A DNA stretch of 52,785 bases from Candidatus Thorarchaeota archaeon (lineage in GTDB: Archaea; Asgardarchaeota; Thorarchaeia; Thorarchaeales; Thorarchaeaceae): positions 1 to 52,785 of the forward strand of contig JAEORX010000004.1 of NCBI GenBank assembly GCA_016840685.1. The letters are read 5' to 3'. The first letter of the stretch is position 1. Each line of letters begins with the position of its first letter. Shown piece by piece: positions 1 to 8,240 of this stretch. The position numbers and the translations under genes are program-made. A model generated the notes under the pieces. The model ran no database searches and had not been told where the DNA came from. It saw only the letters and a program-made list of their open reading frames with translations.

Positions 1-113
1 GCTCTCAGTGCCTTTACAAACTTCTTACCATACTTGTTTTTGAAGTATTCAATGTCATCCTGTGTGAGGGTTTCCTTTGATAGTCTGTTCACCTCTGATT
101 GTGGAAGAGCCAT
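1..113 (-). CDS. Hypothetical protein, N-terminal fragment cut by window edge
   Basis: An ATG on the minus strand at 113 opens a frame that runs off the window edge for about 37 codons. The visible N-terminus begins MALPQSEVNRL and continues as a charged, probably helical stretch ending ..KNKYGKKFVKALR. It is divergent from the metallophosphoesterase, with about 64 bases between them that contain AT-rich promoter-like sequence for both. No family can be recognised from so short a piece. The call rests on the open frame and divergent geometry only. Confidence 0.5.
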   Translation of the reverse strand, partial: MALPQSEVNRLSKETLTQDDIEYFKNKYGKKFVKALR

Positions 114-142
114 TATACTCACTCTGTTTTCATACATAATGA

Positions 143-151
143 GGTTAAAAT
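143..151 (+). promoter_or_regulatory. Candidate TATA box for the metallophosphoesterase
   Basis: GTTAAAATG lies about 27-35 bases upstream of the ATG at 178, and no Shine-Dalgarno sequence precedes that ATG. This is the spacing expected for an archaeal leaderless transcript starting at or near the start codon. It is assigned by position and composition only. Confidence 0.35.
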
Positions 152-177
152 GTTGTATATTCGAAGACAAAACAGCA

Positions 178-1029
178 ATGGAAACAATATTCGACGATAG
201 GGCTATGGTAGTCAGATATGACAACATGTCAGTCCTTGTGCTTTCTGACCTGCATCTTGGATTTGAGGAGGAACTTGTAGAGAGTCGGGGAGTACACTTC
301 CCTCCTCAACACCCATACATTCTAGAGAGAATTGAGAGCCTATTGAGAAAATACAGTGTGACTCAACTATTCATCATTGGGGACATAAAACACACCATTC
401 TCACGGATAGCCATTATAATTGGGAGATTATACCAGAGTTCATGGAAACTCTGTCCAAACAAATAGAAATCAATATCGTCCCAGGAAATCATGATGGTGA
501 CCTGAATGCGTTGTTACCTCGGAATATCAATGTGACAGATGTGCATGGCGTTATGATTGGTCCCACCGATGGCAAGGTCGGTCTTCTACATGGTCATTCG
601 TGGCCATCAGGGGAGATTCTGGATGCAAGGATGCTTGTCATAGGCCATAATCATCCGACGATCCGTAGGTTTAGAGATGCATCTGTGCCAGAGATTGGTC
701 GGCCCTCAAGACGAAGATATACAGGGACTGTACCAGTCGTTCTGAAGTCAAAGTTGGATAAGAATTGTGTCAGACGTGCAGTTGGAATACTTGAGATTCC
801 TAGTGATGAAATTTGCACCTTAATCACTCTTCCAAGCTTCAATGAGCTTCTCCCGGGTTTATCAGTAAACTATCCAAAGTCCGAGTTCCTTGGTCCCCTC
901 TTTGAGCAGCAGTGTGCACATCTGAGAGAATCTGAAGTTCATAGTGTTAATGGGATATATCTTGGATCTGTGGAGTGGTTCCAGAAGCAGTTCAACGAAA
1001 TGATTAAATCTAATCCAACAGGGGACTGA
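178..1029 (+). CDS. Metallophosphoesterase (COG1407-like, SbcD/Mre11-related)
   Basis: A 283-residue calcineurin-like phosphoesterase, probably acting on a nucleic acid or nucleotide phosphoester with two metals. The metal-binding motifs appear in order: SDLHLG (residues 23-28), GDIKH (68-72), GNHD (103-106), HGH (138-140) and GHNH (156-159). This spacing matches the archaeal COG1407 family of stand-alone phosphoesterases related to SbcD/Mre11, and no nuclease-capping domain follows. The frame is open back to 34, but the extra residues would overlap the divergent gene's 5' end and are cysteine- and hydrophobic-rich, unlike the family. The ATG at 178 is therefore preferred, probably leaderless. 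The substrate is unknown; in some archaea the family sits beside DNA-repair helicases, which is not seen here. Confidence 0.85.
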   Translation: METIFDDRAMVVRYDNMSVLVLSDLHLGFEEELVESRGVHFPPQHPYILERIESLLRKYSVTQLFIIGDIKHTILTDSHYNWEIIPEFMETLSKQIEINIVPGNHDGDLNALLPRNINVTDVHGVMIGPTDGKVGLLHGHSWPSGEILDARMLVIGHNHPTIRRFRDASVPEIGRPSRRRYTGTVPVVLKSKLDKNCVRRAVGILEIPSDEICTLITLPSFNELLPGLSVNYPKSEFLGPLFEQQCAHLRESEVHSVNGIYLGSVEWFQKQFNEMIKSNPTGD

Positions 1030-1040
1030 TACGGACTCGT

Positions 1041-1117
1041 GGGTCGGTGGTCTAGCTTGGTATGATTCTTGGTTCGGATCCAAGGGATCGGGCGTTCAAA
1101 TCGCCTCCGGCCCACCA
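1041..1117 (+). tRNA. tRNA-Pro (anticodon CGG)
   Basis: A complete cloverleaf without intron. The acceptor stem GGGTCGG pairs with CCGGCCC (1107-1113, one G-U), the anticodon stem CTTGG/CCAAG encloses the seven-base loop TTCGGAT with anticodon CGG, and the T stem GGGCG/CGCCT encloses TTCAAAT. The discriminator is A (1114) and CCA is encoded (1115-1117). It starts 11 bases after the phosphoesterase stop and ends 3 bases before the stop of the convergent SpoU-like gene, so no separate terminator fits between them. Confidence 0.95.
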
Positions 1118-1120
1118 ATA

Positions 1121-1594
1121 CTATTCATGTATAGACAAAGAGTAGAGAATTATTGCAGCAGTGCCTGCAGGTCCAATGTCAACTTGAGCTTTCAGACTGA
1201 AACACTCACCAAGATCCATTTCTTTCCTTGAGAAAGAGCTACTGCTCCCCGAGAGTATGATGGCATGCCGTTCTCCTGTTTGCACTCTTTCAAAAAGCTG
1301 ATTCAGGTCTAATCGGTTCTTTGTGAGCATAGGAGAGGTGACGAGCAGGAGATGATTGATTTTTAGGACCTCTAAGACATCTTTCAAATCTGGTAGAACA
1401 ATGAAGTTTCGTTTCATCCTCATGGCTAAACGGTTTGCATCCGGAACACCGGCCTGTGCGGCGGAACCTTCTGCTTTCGATACCACATAATTCGAAAAGC
1501 CCAGTCCATATACTACCTGGGCTGTTTCAATTGTCTTTGATGCTGAATGGACATTGTGTAGGACAATGTAGATGTCTTTGATGGGGTCAGACAA
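1121..1594 (-). CDS. SpoU-like / SPOUT-superfamily protein (COG4080-like)
   Basis: A 157-residue protein resembling a small archaeal family annotated either as SpoU-like rRNA methylase (COG4080) or, misleadingly, as RecB-family nuclease. Recognisable family features are the A-A-Q-x-G-V-P-x-A segment near residue 45, the V-L-P-D-L segment near 66, and a C-terminal G-P-A-G-x-A-A-x-x-L-Y block near 142. The glycine-rich end is what one expects of a knotted SPOUT-type SAM site, but catalytic function cannot be confirmed from sequence. It overlaps the end of the upstream cytosine methyltransferase by 8 bases, so the two are co-transcribed and probably translationally coupled. The family assignment is from memory of motif order and is moderate. 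Confidence 0.55.
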   Translation of the reverse strand: MSDPIKDIYIVLHNVHSASKTIETAQVVYGLGFSNYVVSKAEGSAAQAGVPDANRLAMRMKRNFIVLPDLKDVLEVLKINHLLLVTSPMLTKNRLDLNQLFERVQTGERHAIILSGSSSSFSRKEMDLGECFSLKAQVDIGPAGTAAIILYSLSIHE

Positions 1595-2552
1595 TGTGCG
1601 TGTAAACCTCCTGTGCGATTAGTTCAGACACTACTGGGGGCACAGACTCTCCTACTTGATTGTATTGGCTGTCAGAGAAACCAGTGAAGATAAAGGAGTC
1701 CGGGTAGCTCATCAATCGTGCGTGTTCACGTACTGTCAAGAGTCTATTCTCATAGGGATGGATGTATCTAGAAAGTCCATTTATTGAACTCGATATTTGA
1801 TTAGGGTACAAACGAACCCAGTTTGGTAGACTTCTCGTCTTTGAAACACGGAACCTTTTGGCACCCTGCCCCCAGCGTGTCTTATAGATGGTCTTCACCT
1901 TTTCGTCAGGAAGTGGGTGCTCAACATGATTTGGAACATTTGCTTCAGGGTCAAAGAGTAGGTTGATTCCAAGACTTGGGAGATTGTCTATAGCCTCCAT
2001 GACTGTCCGGGTTTTCTTCCTTGGCAGTTTTAATTCGATGTTACTGATGAAGACACGAAGACGTTTGGAGGGGTTTCCATGATGATGCGCTCTGATCATG
2101 TTGTATTGTACATCCCCAATGTCTACACGCTCAAACTCCTTCTGAATTATCTCTTCGCCTCCAGCTCTAAGCAATGCGGCAACATTCTCAATCACAAACA
2201 CCTTTGGTGAGAGGTCACCAATAATTCGGATAGAATCTAGCAGCAGTTTGGCTGTTCCTTCGCCATATATTCTCTCAGCCGCTGATCTTTCGCTATTAGG
2301 ATTAGCCCTGCTGAATTCTTCACATGGAGGTGATGCAATAATGACATCTGGAGGGGCCTTCATCACCTCTTCAATCTGATTGGCGTGAAGGTTATGAATA
2401 TCACTCAACCAAACAGTGGAACTGGGATAATTGAGTTTGAATGTTTCTAGAGCTGTGGGGTCAACATCTATGGCAAGGTGCAGGTCATGGGTATAAGTTC
2501 TAAACCCAAAAGAAAAACCTCCAGCGCCACAGAACAGATCAAGGACCTTCAT
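1587..2552 (-). CDS. DNA (cytosine-5) methyltransferase, orphan
   Basis: A 321-residue C5-type methyltransferase that transfers a methyl group from SAM to cytosine. Motif I (DLFCGAGGFS, residues 5-14) binds SAM, motif IV (SPPCEEFS, 74-81) holds the catalytic Cys77, and motif VI (ENV, 122-124) the catalytic Glu. A K-R-L-R-V-F segment near 163 matches motif VIII, and LTVREHARLMSYP plus QVGESVPP near the C-terminus match motifs IX and X. The region between VIII and IX that normally holds the target-recognition domain is short. No restriction endonuclease gene is adjacent; its only partner is the overlapping SpoU-like gene downstream. It is divergent from the mevalonate operon across 124 bases. 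A regulatory or protective methylase fits better than a restriction pair. Confidence 0.9.
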   Translation of the reverse strand: MKVLDLFCGAGGFSFGFRTYTHDLHLAIDVDPTALETFKLNYPSSTVWLSDIHNLHANQIEEVMKAPPDVIIASPPCEEFSRANPNSERSAAERIYGEGTAKLLLDSIRIIGDLSPKVFVIENVAALLRAGGEEIIQKEFERVDIGDVQYNMIRAHHHGNPSKRLRVFISNIELKLPRKKTRTVMEAIDNLPSLGINLLFDPEANVPNHVEHPLPDEKVKTIYKTRWGQGAKRFRVSKTRSLPNWVRLYPNQISSSINGLSRYIHPYENRLLTVREHARLMSYPDSFIFTGFSDSQYNQVGESVPPVVSELIAQEVYTHIV

Positions 2553-2676
2553 TCTTCAGTTCACATTCCATCTGATTTGTGTAGTACATACCTCTGATTA
2601 AAACAATACTGACGGAAGACTTCAAAAGTGCCAGTTTTCTACGGCGGTTTCAAATTTCTCTGATGAGTGATAGAGG

Positions 2677-3618
2677 ATGGCGACGGGCTCAGGAAAAGGT
2701 AAGACGATTCTCTTTGGGGAACATTTTGTGGTCTATGGACTTCCAGCCCTTGCAGCAGGAATAGCATCAGAAACTACAGCTGAAATCACACGAGTACGCT
2801 CCTTTGGGTGGAAACTGGTTGACAAACGTCCCGCCATGCCTGGATACAAGGAGAAGAAGTATGAGGAGCAGAAAGCCTCCATTGACAATATGTTAAAACA
2901 CCTAAATATCGATACCACCAAAACAGGATTCCAAATTGATTTAGGGGGGGATTTGGTCTGTGCATCAGGCATTGGGGCAAGTGCTGCTAGCTGTGTCGCC
3001 ATTGCCAGAGCCCTGAATGAAGAGTATTCCCTAGGATTGAATGATGACCAAATCAACGAAACCGCCTATATTGGAGAGATGGGATACCATGGTACTCCTT
3101 CGGGACTTGACAACACTGCATCAACGTTTGGAGGGCTCATTTGGTTTGTCCGTGATTTGAGTGGAGGATCTCCCAAGTTCGAGAAGCTGAAGCTGGGAAA
3201 AGCTGCCAATCTCGTAATTGCATCCACAGGATTGACCGCGAGTACGAAGGTGGTTGTTGGTGATGTCAAGAAGAGAAAGGATGCTGATTCAGATTGGTTC
3301 GATTCAATCTCAAGAGCGTACAATCATCTTGTTAACGATGCTAGAAGAGCGTTGATCGAACTGAATTTTGACAAAGTAGGCATGTTGATGAATAGAAACC
3401 ATGACTTGTTGCAGCAACTGACTGTGTCCTGTAAAGAGCTTGACAGCCTAGTGGATATTGCTCGTGTAAATGGGGCTATTGGTGCGAAAATGACTGGAAC
3501 TGGTAGAGGAGGAAATATGATAGCGCTTGCTCCTGATGAAGCAACAATGAAGAGAGTTGCAGACGCATTAAAGAGGGGAGGCGCTGCAGGTGTATGGATG
3601 ACAACATTCGGACTGTGA
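2677..3618 (+). CDS. mvk: Mevalonate kinase
   Basis: A 313-residue GHMP kinase that phosphorylates mevalonate to mevalonate 5-phosphate. Three GHMP signatures are visible: GEHFVVYG near residue 14, the glycine/serine-rich ATP loop S-G-I-G-A-S-A-A-S near 97, and the C-terminal KMTGTGRGG near 272. Length and motifs fit archaeal mevalonate kinases. It is first of four genes spaced from 9 bases down to a 1-base overlap, and the following genes encode the archaeal anhydromevalonate-phosphate branch. That identifies the substrate as mevalonate rather than galactose or homoserine. The ATG is the first in frame after a promoter-sized gap. Confidence 0.93.
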   Translation: MATGSGKGKTILFGEHFVVYGLPALAAGIASETTAEITRVRSFGWKLVDKRPAMPGYKEKKYEEQKASIDNMLKHLNIDTTKTGFQIDLGGDLVCASGIGASAASCVAIARALNEEYSLGLNDDQINETAYIGEMGYHGTPSGLDNTASTFGGLIWFVRDLSGGSPKFEKLKLGKAANLVIASTGLTASTKVVVGDVKKRKDADSDWFDSISRAYNHLVNDARRALIELNFDKVGMLMNRNHDLLQQLTVSCKELDSLVDIARVNGAIGAKMTGTGRGGNMIALAPDEATMKRVADALKRGGAAGVWMTTFGL

Positions 3619-3627
3619 GGTGAGGTC

Positions 3628-4935
3628 ATGATACTTGAGGAATATATCAAGGAGCTACAAAAGAAGGGAAAGATCACTACAATTGGTAAAAGTATCTCAA
3701 AGAATCTAGAGATTGCAGGTGTGTTAAAGACCCTCGAGCCCGAGCCTGTATTGTTTGAGCATGTGAAGGAAAGCAAGTTCCGTGTGGCTGGAAACCTGTT
3801 TTGTAACAAGATACAGGTGGCAGAGTACTTCGGGATTACCACTGAACAGATAATCCCAACTCTCGCAAATGCTATTGAAACTAGGAACGAGCCCGAACAG
3901 ACAGTTCATGCGGCATGTCAGGAAGTAGTTGAGGACATTGTAGACCTCGACCTGTTACCCATATTGATTCATAATGAAATCGATGGAGGACCTTACATCT
4001 CATCAGGTGTCGTTGTGGCTGCTGATCCTGAGTATGGGCAGAACTTGGACTTTCATAGAGCGATGCAGATTGACAAGAGTCACATGGTGGCACGGGTAGT
4101 CAGGGGGAGAGACTTTCATAGATTTCTAGAACGAAATGGAGAGGTCGATGTGGCTTTCTGTGTCGGGAATACCCCAGAAGTGCTCATCGCTGCAGCGACC
4201 TCTGTTGAAACAGGAATAAACGAGCTGCATATAGCGAATGCTCTCAAGCCCATTAAACTTACGAAGGCAAAGACTGTTGATTTGATGATACCGGCAGACT
4301 GTGAGTTTGTACTTGAAGGCAGAATGACTCTTGAGGAAAGACATGATGAAGGGCCTTTCATTGATTTGACTGAAACTGTGGATGTGATAAGACAAGAGCC
4401 TATATTCGAGGTGAAAAAGATAACCCACAGAAAGAGTGCTATTTGGCAGGGCCTACTACCGGGCCGTTCAGAACACAAGATTCTGATGGGCATGCCTCGA
4501 GAGCCTACAGTGTTCAAAAAAGTGAAAGAACGAGGAGTTGAGGTTCTTGATGTCTATATCACTCCGGGAGGCGCCAGCTGGCTACATGTCGCCGTGAAGA
4601 TACGAAAGAAGAATGAGGATGATGGCATTCAGGCATTAGAAGCGGCTTTTGCAGGACATAAGAGTGCAAAACACATCTGGGTATACGATGAGGACATTGA
4701 CATCTACTCAGAGGAGGAAAGAGAGTGGGCAATGGCTACTCGATTTCAGGCAGATGTTGATTTACTCATTAAAGATCGGGAAGCTGGAAGTTCTCTCGAC
4801 CCTAGTGCTGAGCCTGATACCAAGTTGACCACAAAATGTGGGTTTGACTGTACAAAGACTCTTGATACAAAAGGAAAAAGCTTCGCCAAAGCCAAGTTTC
4901 CAGAAGTTGATCTTAAGAAGTTCATGGGTGACTGA
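3628..4935 (+). CDS. UbiD-family decarboxylase, probable trans-anhydromevalonate 5-phosphate decarboxylase
   Basis: A 435-residue UbiD-family enzyme expected to use prenylated FMN. UbiD hallmarks are visible: D-G-G-x-Y-I-S-S-G near residue 118, R-x-x-x-F-H-R-F near 158, and the acidic E-E-R-H-D-E-G-P-F segment near 236 carrying catalytic glutamates. UbiD proteins act on many substrates, but this gene lies between mevalonate kinase and both phosphomevalonate dehydratase subunits. By comparison with the pathway worked out in Aeropyrum pernix, it should convert trans-anhydromevalonate 5-phosphate to isopentenyl phosphate. The cofactor maker UbiX and isopentenyl phosphate kinase are not in this window. 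The ATG follows a GAGGTGAGGT ribosome binding site that starts right after the mvk stop. Confidence 0.88.
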   Translation: MILEEYIKELQKKGKITTIGKSISKNLEIAGVLKTLEPEPVLFEHVKESKFRVAGNLFCNKIQVAEYFGITTEQIIPTLANAIETRNEPEQTVHAACQEVVEDIVDLDLLPILIHNEIDGGPYISSGVVVAADPEYGQNLDFHRAMQIDKSHMVARVVRGRDFHRFLERNGEVDVAFCVGNTPEVLIAAATSVETGINELHIANALKPIKLTKAKTVDLMIPADCEFVLEGRMTLEERHDEGPFIDLTETVDVIRQEPIFEVKKITHRKSAIWQGLLPGRSEHKILMGMPREPTVFKKVKERGVEVLDVYITPGGASWLHVAVKIRKKNEDDGIQALEAAFAGHKSAKHIWVYDEDIDIYSEEEREWAMATRFQADVDLLIKDREAGSSLDPSAEPDTKLTTKCGFDCTKTLDTKGKSFAKAKFPEVDLKKFMGD

Positions 4936-4936
4936 G

Positions 4937-6124
4937 ATGAAACTCGAACTGACCAAAGAAGAAAATGAGATGCTTGAAGGTAAGCAGGGAAAGGCTACAA
5001 GAAAGGCGATGGAGATAATCACGACACTGGGAGAGATTTATGGAGCTGAGAAACTGATTCCTGTTTCAAGTGTGCAGATTGCGGGAGTGTCCTATCACAA
5101 TCTGGGGGAGGCTGGACTTGAATTCCTGTCTGAGATGGCAGAGGATGGTCGTACACGAGTCTTGACCACTCTGAATCCTGCAGGAATGGACATGGAAGAG
5201 TGGAAAAAACATGGAATCAGCGAAGACTTTGCCTTAGATCAACAAAGGGTTGTAGACACTTTTGAGAAGATGGGAGTAATCACAACTTGTACCTGTACAC
5301 CATACCTGATAGGGAATCTACCTCATTATGGAGAACACATTGCCTGGGCGGAGTCCTCTGCTGTCTGCTTCTCGAACTCAGTTATTGGAGCCTTGACGAA
5401 CAGAGAAGGAGGGCCTAGTGCACTTGCATCAGCATTGACTGGGAGAACCGCAGAGTATGGGCTTCATCTTCCAGAGAATCGAATAGCGGAGGTAAAGTAC
5501 GAAATCGATACTGATCTAACGGAAACTGATGATTTTGGCCTACTGGGTCATGTTATTGGAGGACGAACCGGTAGGATGATTCCATACATCACCGGGATTC
5601 GACATGCAACCATGGAGCAGTTGAAGTCATTCAGCGCTTCAGTGGCAACTTATGGTGGCGTTGCGATGTTTCATATCGAGGGGATTACTCCGAACCGAAC
5701 TACAATTCCAGAGAGAACTGAAGTCATCACAAGAGAGGACCTGAATAAAGCTAGGGCAACGCTTGATGATGAGATGGCTATTATTGACTTCATCAGCGTG
5801 GGATGCCCTCATGCAAGCATCAAAGAGATTGCTGAAATTGCACAGATGCTTGATGGCAAACAGGTGACTGAGGGTAAGACAGTTTGGATTACAACAGCAA
5901 AGCCGACCAAGGATCTTGCCATAAAGATGGGGTACTATGACAAGATAGAGAGAGCTGGGGCGTTCTTAGTGGCTGATGCATGCTGTGCGGTAGCCCCACT
6001 AGAAGGGAGATTCACTGGACTGATGACTGATTCAGCGAAGGCATGCTTCTATGCCCGAGGAAAGAATAAGTTCAAGACAGAGATACGGACTGTTGCAGAA
6101 TGTATCAAGGAGGCGTTGTCCTAG
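4937..6124 (+). CDS. Phosphomevalonate dehydratase large subunit (aconitase X)
   Basis: A 395-residue aconitase-X large subunit. With the small subunit it dehydrates mevalonate 5-phosphate to trans-anhydromevalonate 5-phosphate using an iron-sulfur cluster. Family features are the N-terminal LTKEENEMLEGKQGKAT, a central TTCTCTPY near residue 117, the NREGGPSALASALTGRTAEYG block near 155, V-G-C-P-H near 290 and the cysteine pair in ADACCAV near 350. The frame is open upstream inside the UbiD gene, but the ATG at 4937, one base after the UbiD stop, gives the family N-terminus. It overlaps the small-subunit start by one base. Confidence 0.92.
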   Translation: MKLELTKEENEMLEGKQGKATRKAMEIITTLGEIYGAEKLIPVSSVQIAGVSYHNLGEAGLEFLSEMAEDGRTRVLTTLNPAGMDMEEWKKHGISEDFALDQQRVVDTFEKMGVITTCTCTPYLIGNLPHYGEHIAWAESSAVCFSNSVIGALTNREGGPSALASALTGRTAEYGLHLPENRIAEVKYEIDTDLTETDDFGLLGHVIGGRTGRMIPYITGIRHATMEQLKSFSASVATYGGVAMFHIEGITPNRTTIPERTEVITREDLNKARATLDDEMAIIDFISVGCPHASIKEIAEIAQMLDGKQVTEGKTVWITTAKPTKDLAIKMGYYDKIERAGAFLVADACCAVAPLEGRFTGLMTDSAKACFYARGKNKFKTEIRTVAECIKEALS

Positions 6125-6510
6125 TGCAGGGCAGGAAAATCTTCAAAGGAAAGGTGGTTGGGGAAGCATTGGTGACTGGTGAGGACATCTCATTCTACGG
6201 AGGATGTGACCCTGAAACGGGAGAGATTGTTGAGAAAGGTCATCATCTTGAGGGTAAGTCTGTTTCAGGGAAAATCCTTGTCTTTCCAACAGGGAAGGGC
6301 TCGACTGTAGGCTCGTATGTTCTATATGCACTCAAGAAAGCTGAGAAAGCACCTTTGGCAATAGTAAACAGGACAACAGACCCTGTTGTGGCGGTAGGTT
6401 GTATAATCTCAGAGATTCCTGCAGTGGATCAAATTGATATTAGTAGGCTCGAAACAGGTCAAAGAGTGGAAGTGGACGCCAATAACGGCGTCGTTTCCAT
6501 AGTTGAGTAA
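6124..6510 (+). CDS. Phosphomevalonate dehydratase small subunit (aconitase X swivel domain)
   Basis: A 128-residue swivelling-domain partner of aconitase X. The diagnostic G-K-G-S-T-V-G-S-Y-V-L block lies near residue 59, preceded by S-G-K-I-L-V-F-P-T, with N-R-x-T-D-P-V-V-A-V-G near 80. The best start is the GTG at 6124, whose G is the last base of the large-subunit stop; the AAGGAGG sequence at 6107-6113 is a well-spaced ribosome binding site about 10 bases before it. An ATG in frame at 6100 lies before that site and is less likely. The one-base overlap suggests translational coupling for equal subunit amounts. Confidence 0.92.
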   Translation: MQGRKIFKGKVVGEALVTGEDISFYGGCDPETGEIVEKGHHLEGKSVSGKILVFPTGKGSTVGSYVLYALKKAEKAPLAIVNRTTDPVVAVGCIISEIPAVDQIDISRLETGQRVEVDANNGVVSIVE

Positions 6511-6513
6511 AAC

Positions 6514-7149
6514 TTAGAACCGTTGGACCTGAGGCTCAAAGTCCTCTGGAGTAAAGGCGGTTTCACCTTCCTCAGGCAAATCCCCTCTTTCTCGAAGTGT
6601 CTGAGAGGTTAGAAGGTAGTACACCAACGCTAACGACTTGCGGCCTCGGTTATTGGTAGGTATCACTAAATCTACGTTTGTGGTCACATTATCAGTGTCA
6701 CAAAGCGCGATTACAGGAATACCAATCTTTGCAGCCTCGGAGAGTGCCTGTTGATCAGTCCTCGGATCTGTGAGAATGACTACGTCAGGTTCGATGTAGG
6801 TTCGTGGACCAGCTATATTGGGATTGGTGAGTGTTCCAGGTACAAAGCGTTCGGTGAATGAGTTGGCTCCAATATAGTAGGCAAATGTTTCAACTGGCCT
6901 TTTACCATACACTCTCCCTGAAACAACCACAATTTTTGAGGGGTCGAATCGGGCAAGAAACTTGGCTGCCACTCTAATTCTCTCATCGGTCTTCCTGACA
7001 TCAAGGACATAGAGTCCAATAGGTCTCTGTCGATAGACAAATGGCTCCATGTCTTGGGTCTTGACCTGGGTTCCAATATGACAACCAGCGGCCAGATATT
7101 TGTCCATCGGGGTTAGGAGTTCGAGATCTGCAACTTCTATCTCACTCAT
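6514..7149 (-). CDS. rpsB: 30S ribosomal protein S2
   Basis: A 211-residue uS2 homologue. Clear features are [10 protein letters not shown] near the N-terminus, [14 protein letters not shown], the L-T-N-P block and [12 protein letters not shown] near residue 130. The open frame extends 23 codons further upstream into rpoN, but the ATG at 7149, one base before the rpoN stop, gives the normal archaeal N-terminus. It is the last gene of the rpoD-L18e-L13-S9-rpoN-S2 run and faces the mevalonate operon with only 3 bases between the two stops. rpoK and enolase, commonly found between rpoN and S2 in archaea, are missing here. Confidence 0.95.
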   Translation of the reverse strand: MSEIEVADLELLTPMDKYLAAGCHIGTQVKTQDMEPFVYRQRPIGLYVLDVRKTDERIRVAAKFLARFDPSKIVVVSGRVYGKRPVETFAYYIGANSFTERFVPGTLTNPNIAGPRTYIEPDVVILTDPRTDQQALSEAAKIGIPVIALCDTDNVTTNVDLVIPTNNRGRKSLALVYYLLTSQTLRERGDLPEEGETAFTPEDFEPQVQRF

Positions 7150-7150
7150 T

Positions 7151-7366
7151 TCACTTAACCTCCGCAGTTTCTGTTGCAGCAAAAGCCATGAAGCTGTCAA
7201 TAATATCGATGTGTGCAAGGAGCATCCTTCTGCAACAATACCGGGTCAGTCCAATGTTGTCCAGTACGACTGCAGGGTCTTCGCCTTGTCGTACTTCACG
7301 TTTGAATTGCTCAAACTTGTCTGCAACTACTTTGCCACAAGTGAAACATCGTACGGGTATTATCAT
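7151..7366 (-). CDS. rpoN: DNA-directed RNA polymerase subunit N (Rpb10)
   Basis: A 71-residue zinc-binding polymerase subunit that helps join the RpoD-RpoL platform to RpoB. The atypical Rpb10 zinc site is visible as RCFTCG at residues 6-11 and RYCCRR near 43-48, with [12 protein letters not shown] at the N-terminus as in all archaeal RpoN. The start is an ATG 12 bases after the S9 stop. Length is slightly above the usual 65-70 residues. Confidence 0.96.
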   Translation of the reverse strand: MIIPVRCFTCGKVVADKFEQFKREVRQGEDPAVVLDNIGLTRYCCRRMLLAHIDIIDSFMAFAATETAEVK

Positions 7367-7378
7367 TGTATAGTCTCC

Positions 7379-7777
7379 TCACCTGTATGATTTTTGGTAT
7401 CGTGAACGTGCTGAGGGACCACCGAACTTCTTGGGCTCTGTTCTTCGAGGGTCTCCAACCAGCATGGTTCTGTCATGTTCAATCATCTTTGAGCGCGCTT
7501 CAAAGTCTTGGCTCATCCGGAAGAGTCCTGTGGCTATTGCCATCCGTACAGCATCAGCTTGACTCATGAAACCGCCTCCACGACTTCGTATTCTGATATC
7601 ATATCGTTTCCATCCTTCTCCAAAGAGAATTAGAGGCTCCATGATACGCATACGGGCGAGCTCGGGTTGTAAAATTTCCAAGGGGCTTCCATTAATCCTG
7701 ATTCTTCCGGACCCATCCTTTATTGTCGCTTTTGCAAGACTGGTCTTCCTCTTGCCAGTAGTAACTACTACTCTCAT
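7379..7777 (-). CDS. rpsI: 30S ribosomal protein S9
   Basis: A 132-residue uS9 homologue. Visible features are the N-terminal TGKRKTSLAKA, the glycine triplet in S-R-G-G-G-F-M-S-Q-A-D-A-V-R, and the basic C-terminal tail ending SRYQKSYR, which reaches the P-site tRNA anticodon loop in ribosomes. It starts one base after the L13 stop, so translation is probably coupled within the operon. Confidence 0.96.
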   Translation of the reverse strand: MRVVVTTGKRKTSLAKATIKDGSGRIRINGSPLEILQPELARMRIMEPLILFGEGWKRYDIRIRSRGGGFMSQADAVRMAIATGLFRMSQDFEARSKMIEHDRTMLVGDPRRTEPKKFGGPSARSRYQKSYR

Positions 7778-7778
7778 T

Positions 7779-8231
7779 CTATTTCACCTCTGGATTTCTC
7801 CAACCAAGTTCATGACTCAGGTCAGCCACAGTGATGTACTTCTGCTTCATGCTCCGATATTTTGCGCCTTCGAGCACTATCTTCTCAGACTCAGCATACT
7901 GTTGAGGGACTCCGATATACACCTTGATGCGTCTGTAGGCAGCCTTCCCGCGTGGGGTAGGCCATGGGAGCATTCCTCGAAGCATCTTTCTGACCATCTT
8001 ATCAGGTCGGCGCTCATGGAATGGACCCCTGCGTGGATTATAGGAGGTTCGGATGTTGAACTTCTCTTTGAAGGATTCAATAACCGTCCTGCGTCTGCCT
8101 GTGATTATGGCTTTCTCGACGTTGACGATTACTACCGTGTTACCAAGCATCGCTGCCTTTGCAGCCTTCGCTCCAAGTCTGCCAACAACCATGTTTTCAG
8201 CATCATAAACTTTGACGTGTTCCATACTCAT
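7779..8231 (-). CDS. rplM: 50S ribosomal protein L13
   Basis: A 150-residue uL13 homologue, with V-V-G-R-L-G-A near the N-terminus and R-R-G-P-F-H-E-R-R-P-D-K-M near residue 75, followed by a G-M-L-P-x-x-x-P-R-G-x-x-A-Y-R-R-I-K-V-Y block. In-frame GTG (8240), ATG (8231) and ATG (8225) are all possible starts. The ATG at 8231 is chosen because GGTGG on the coding strand ends five bases before it, just after the L18e stop. Confidence 0.94.
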   Translation of the reverse strand: MSMEHVKVYDAENMVVGRLGAKAAKAAMLGNTVVIVNVEKAIITGRRRTVIESFKEKFNIRTSYNPRRGPFHERRPDKMVRKMLRGMLPWPTPRGKAAYRRIKVYIGVPQQYAESEKIVLEGAKYRSMKQKYITVADLSHELGWRNPEVK

Positions 8232-8240
8232 CAAGACCAC

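Noticed and set aside
34-177. N-terminal extension of the metallophosphoesterase frame to 34
   Set aside because: It would run across the start of the divergent gene and adds residues unlike the family; a leaderless ATG at 178 with a TATA box in front fits better.
1587-2552. Restriction-modification system around the cytosine methyltransferase
   Set aside because: Neighbouring genes are a SpoU-like protein, a tRNA and the mevalonate operon; none resembles an endonuclease.
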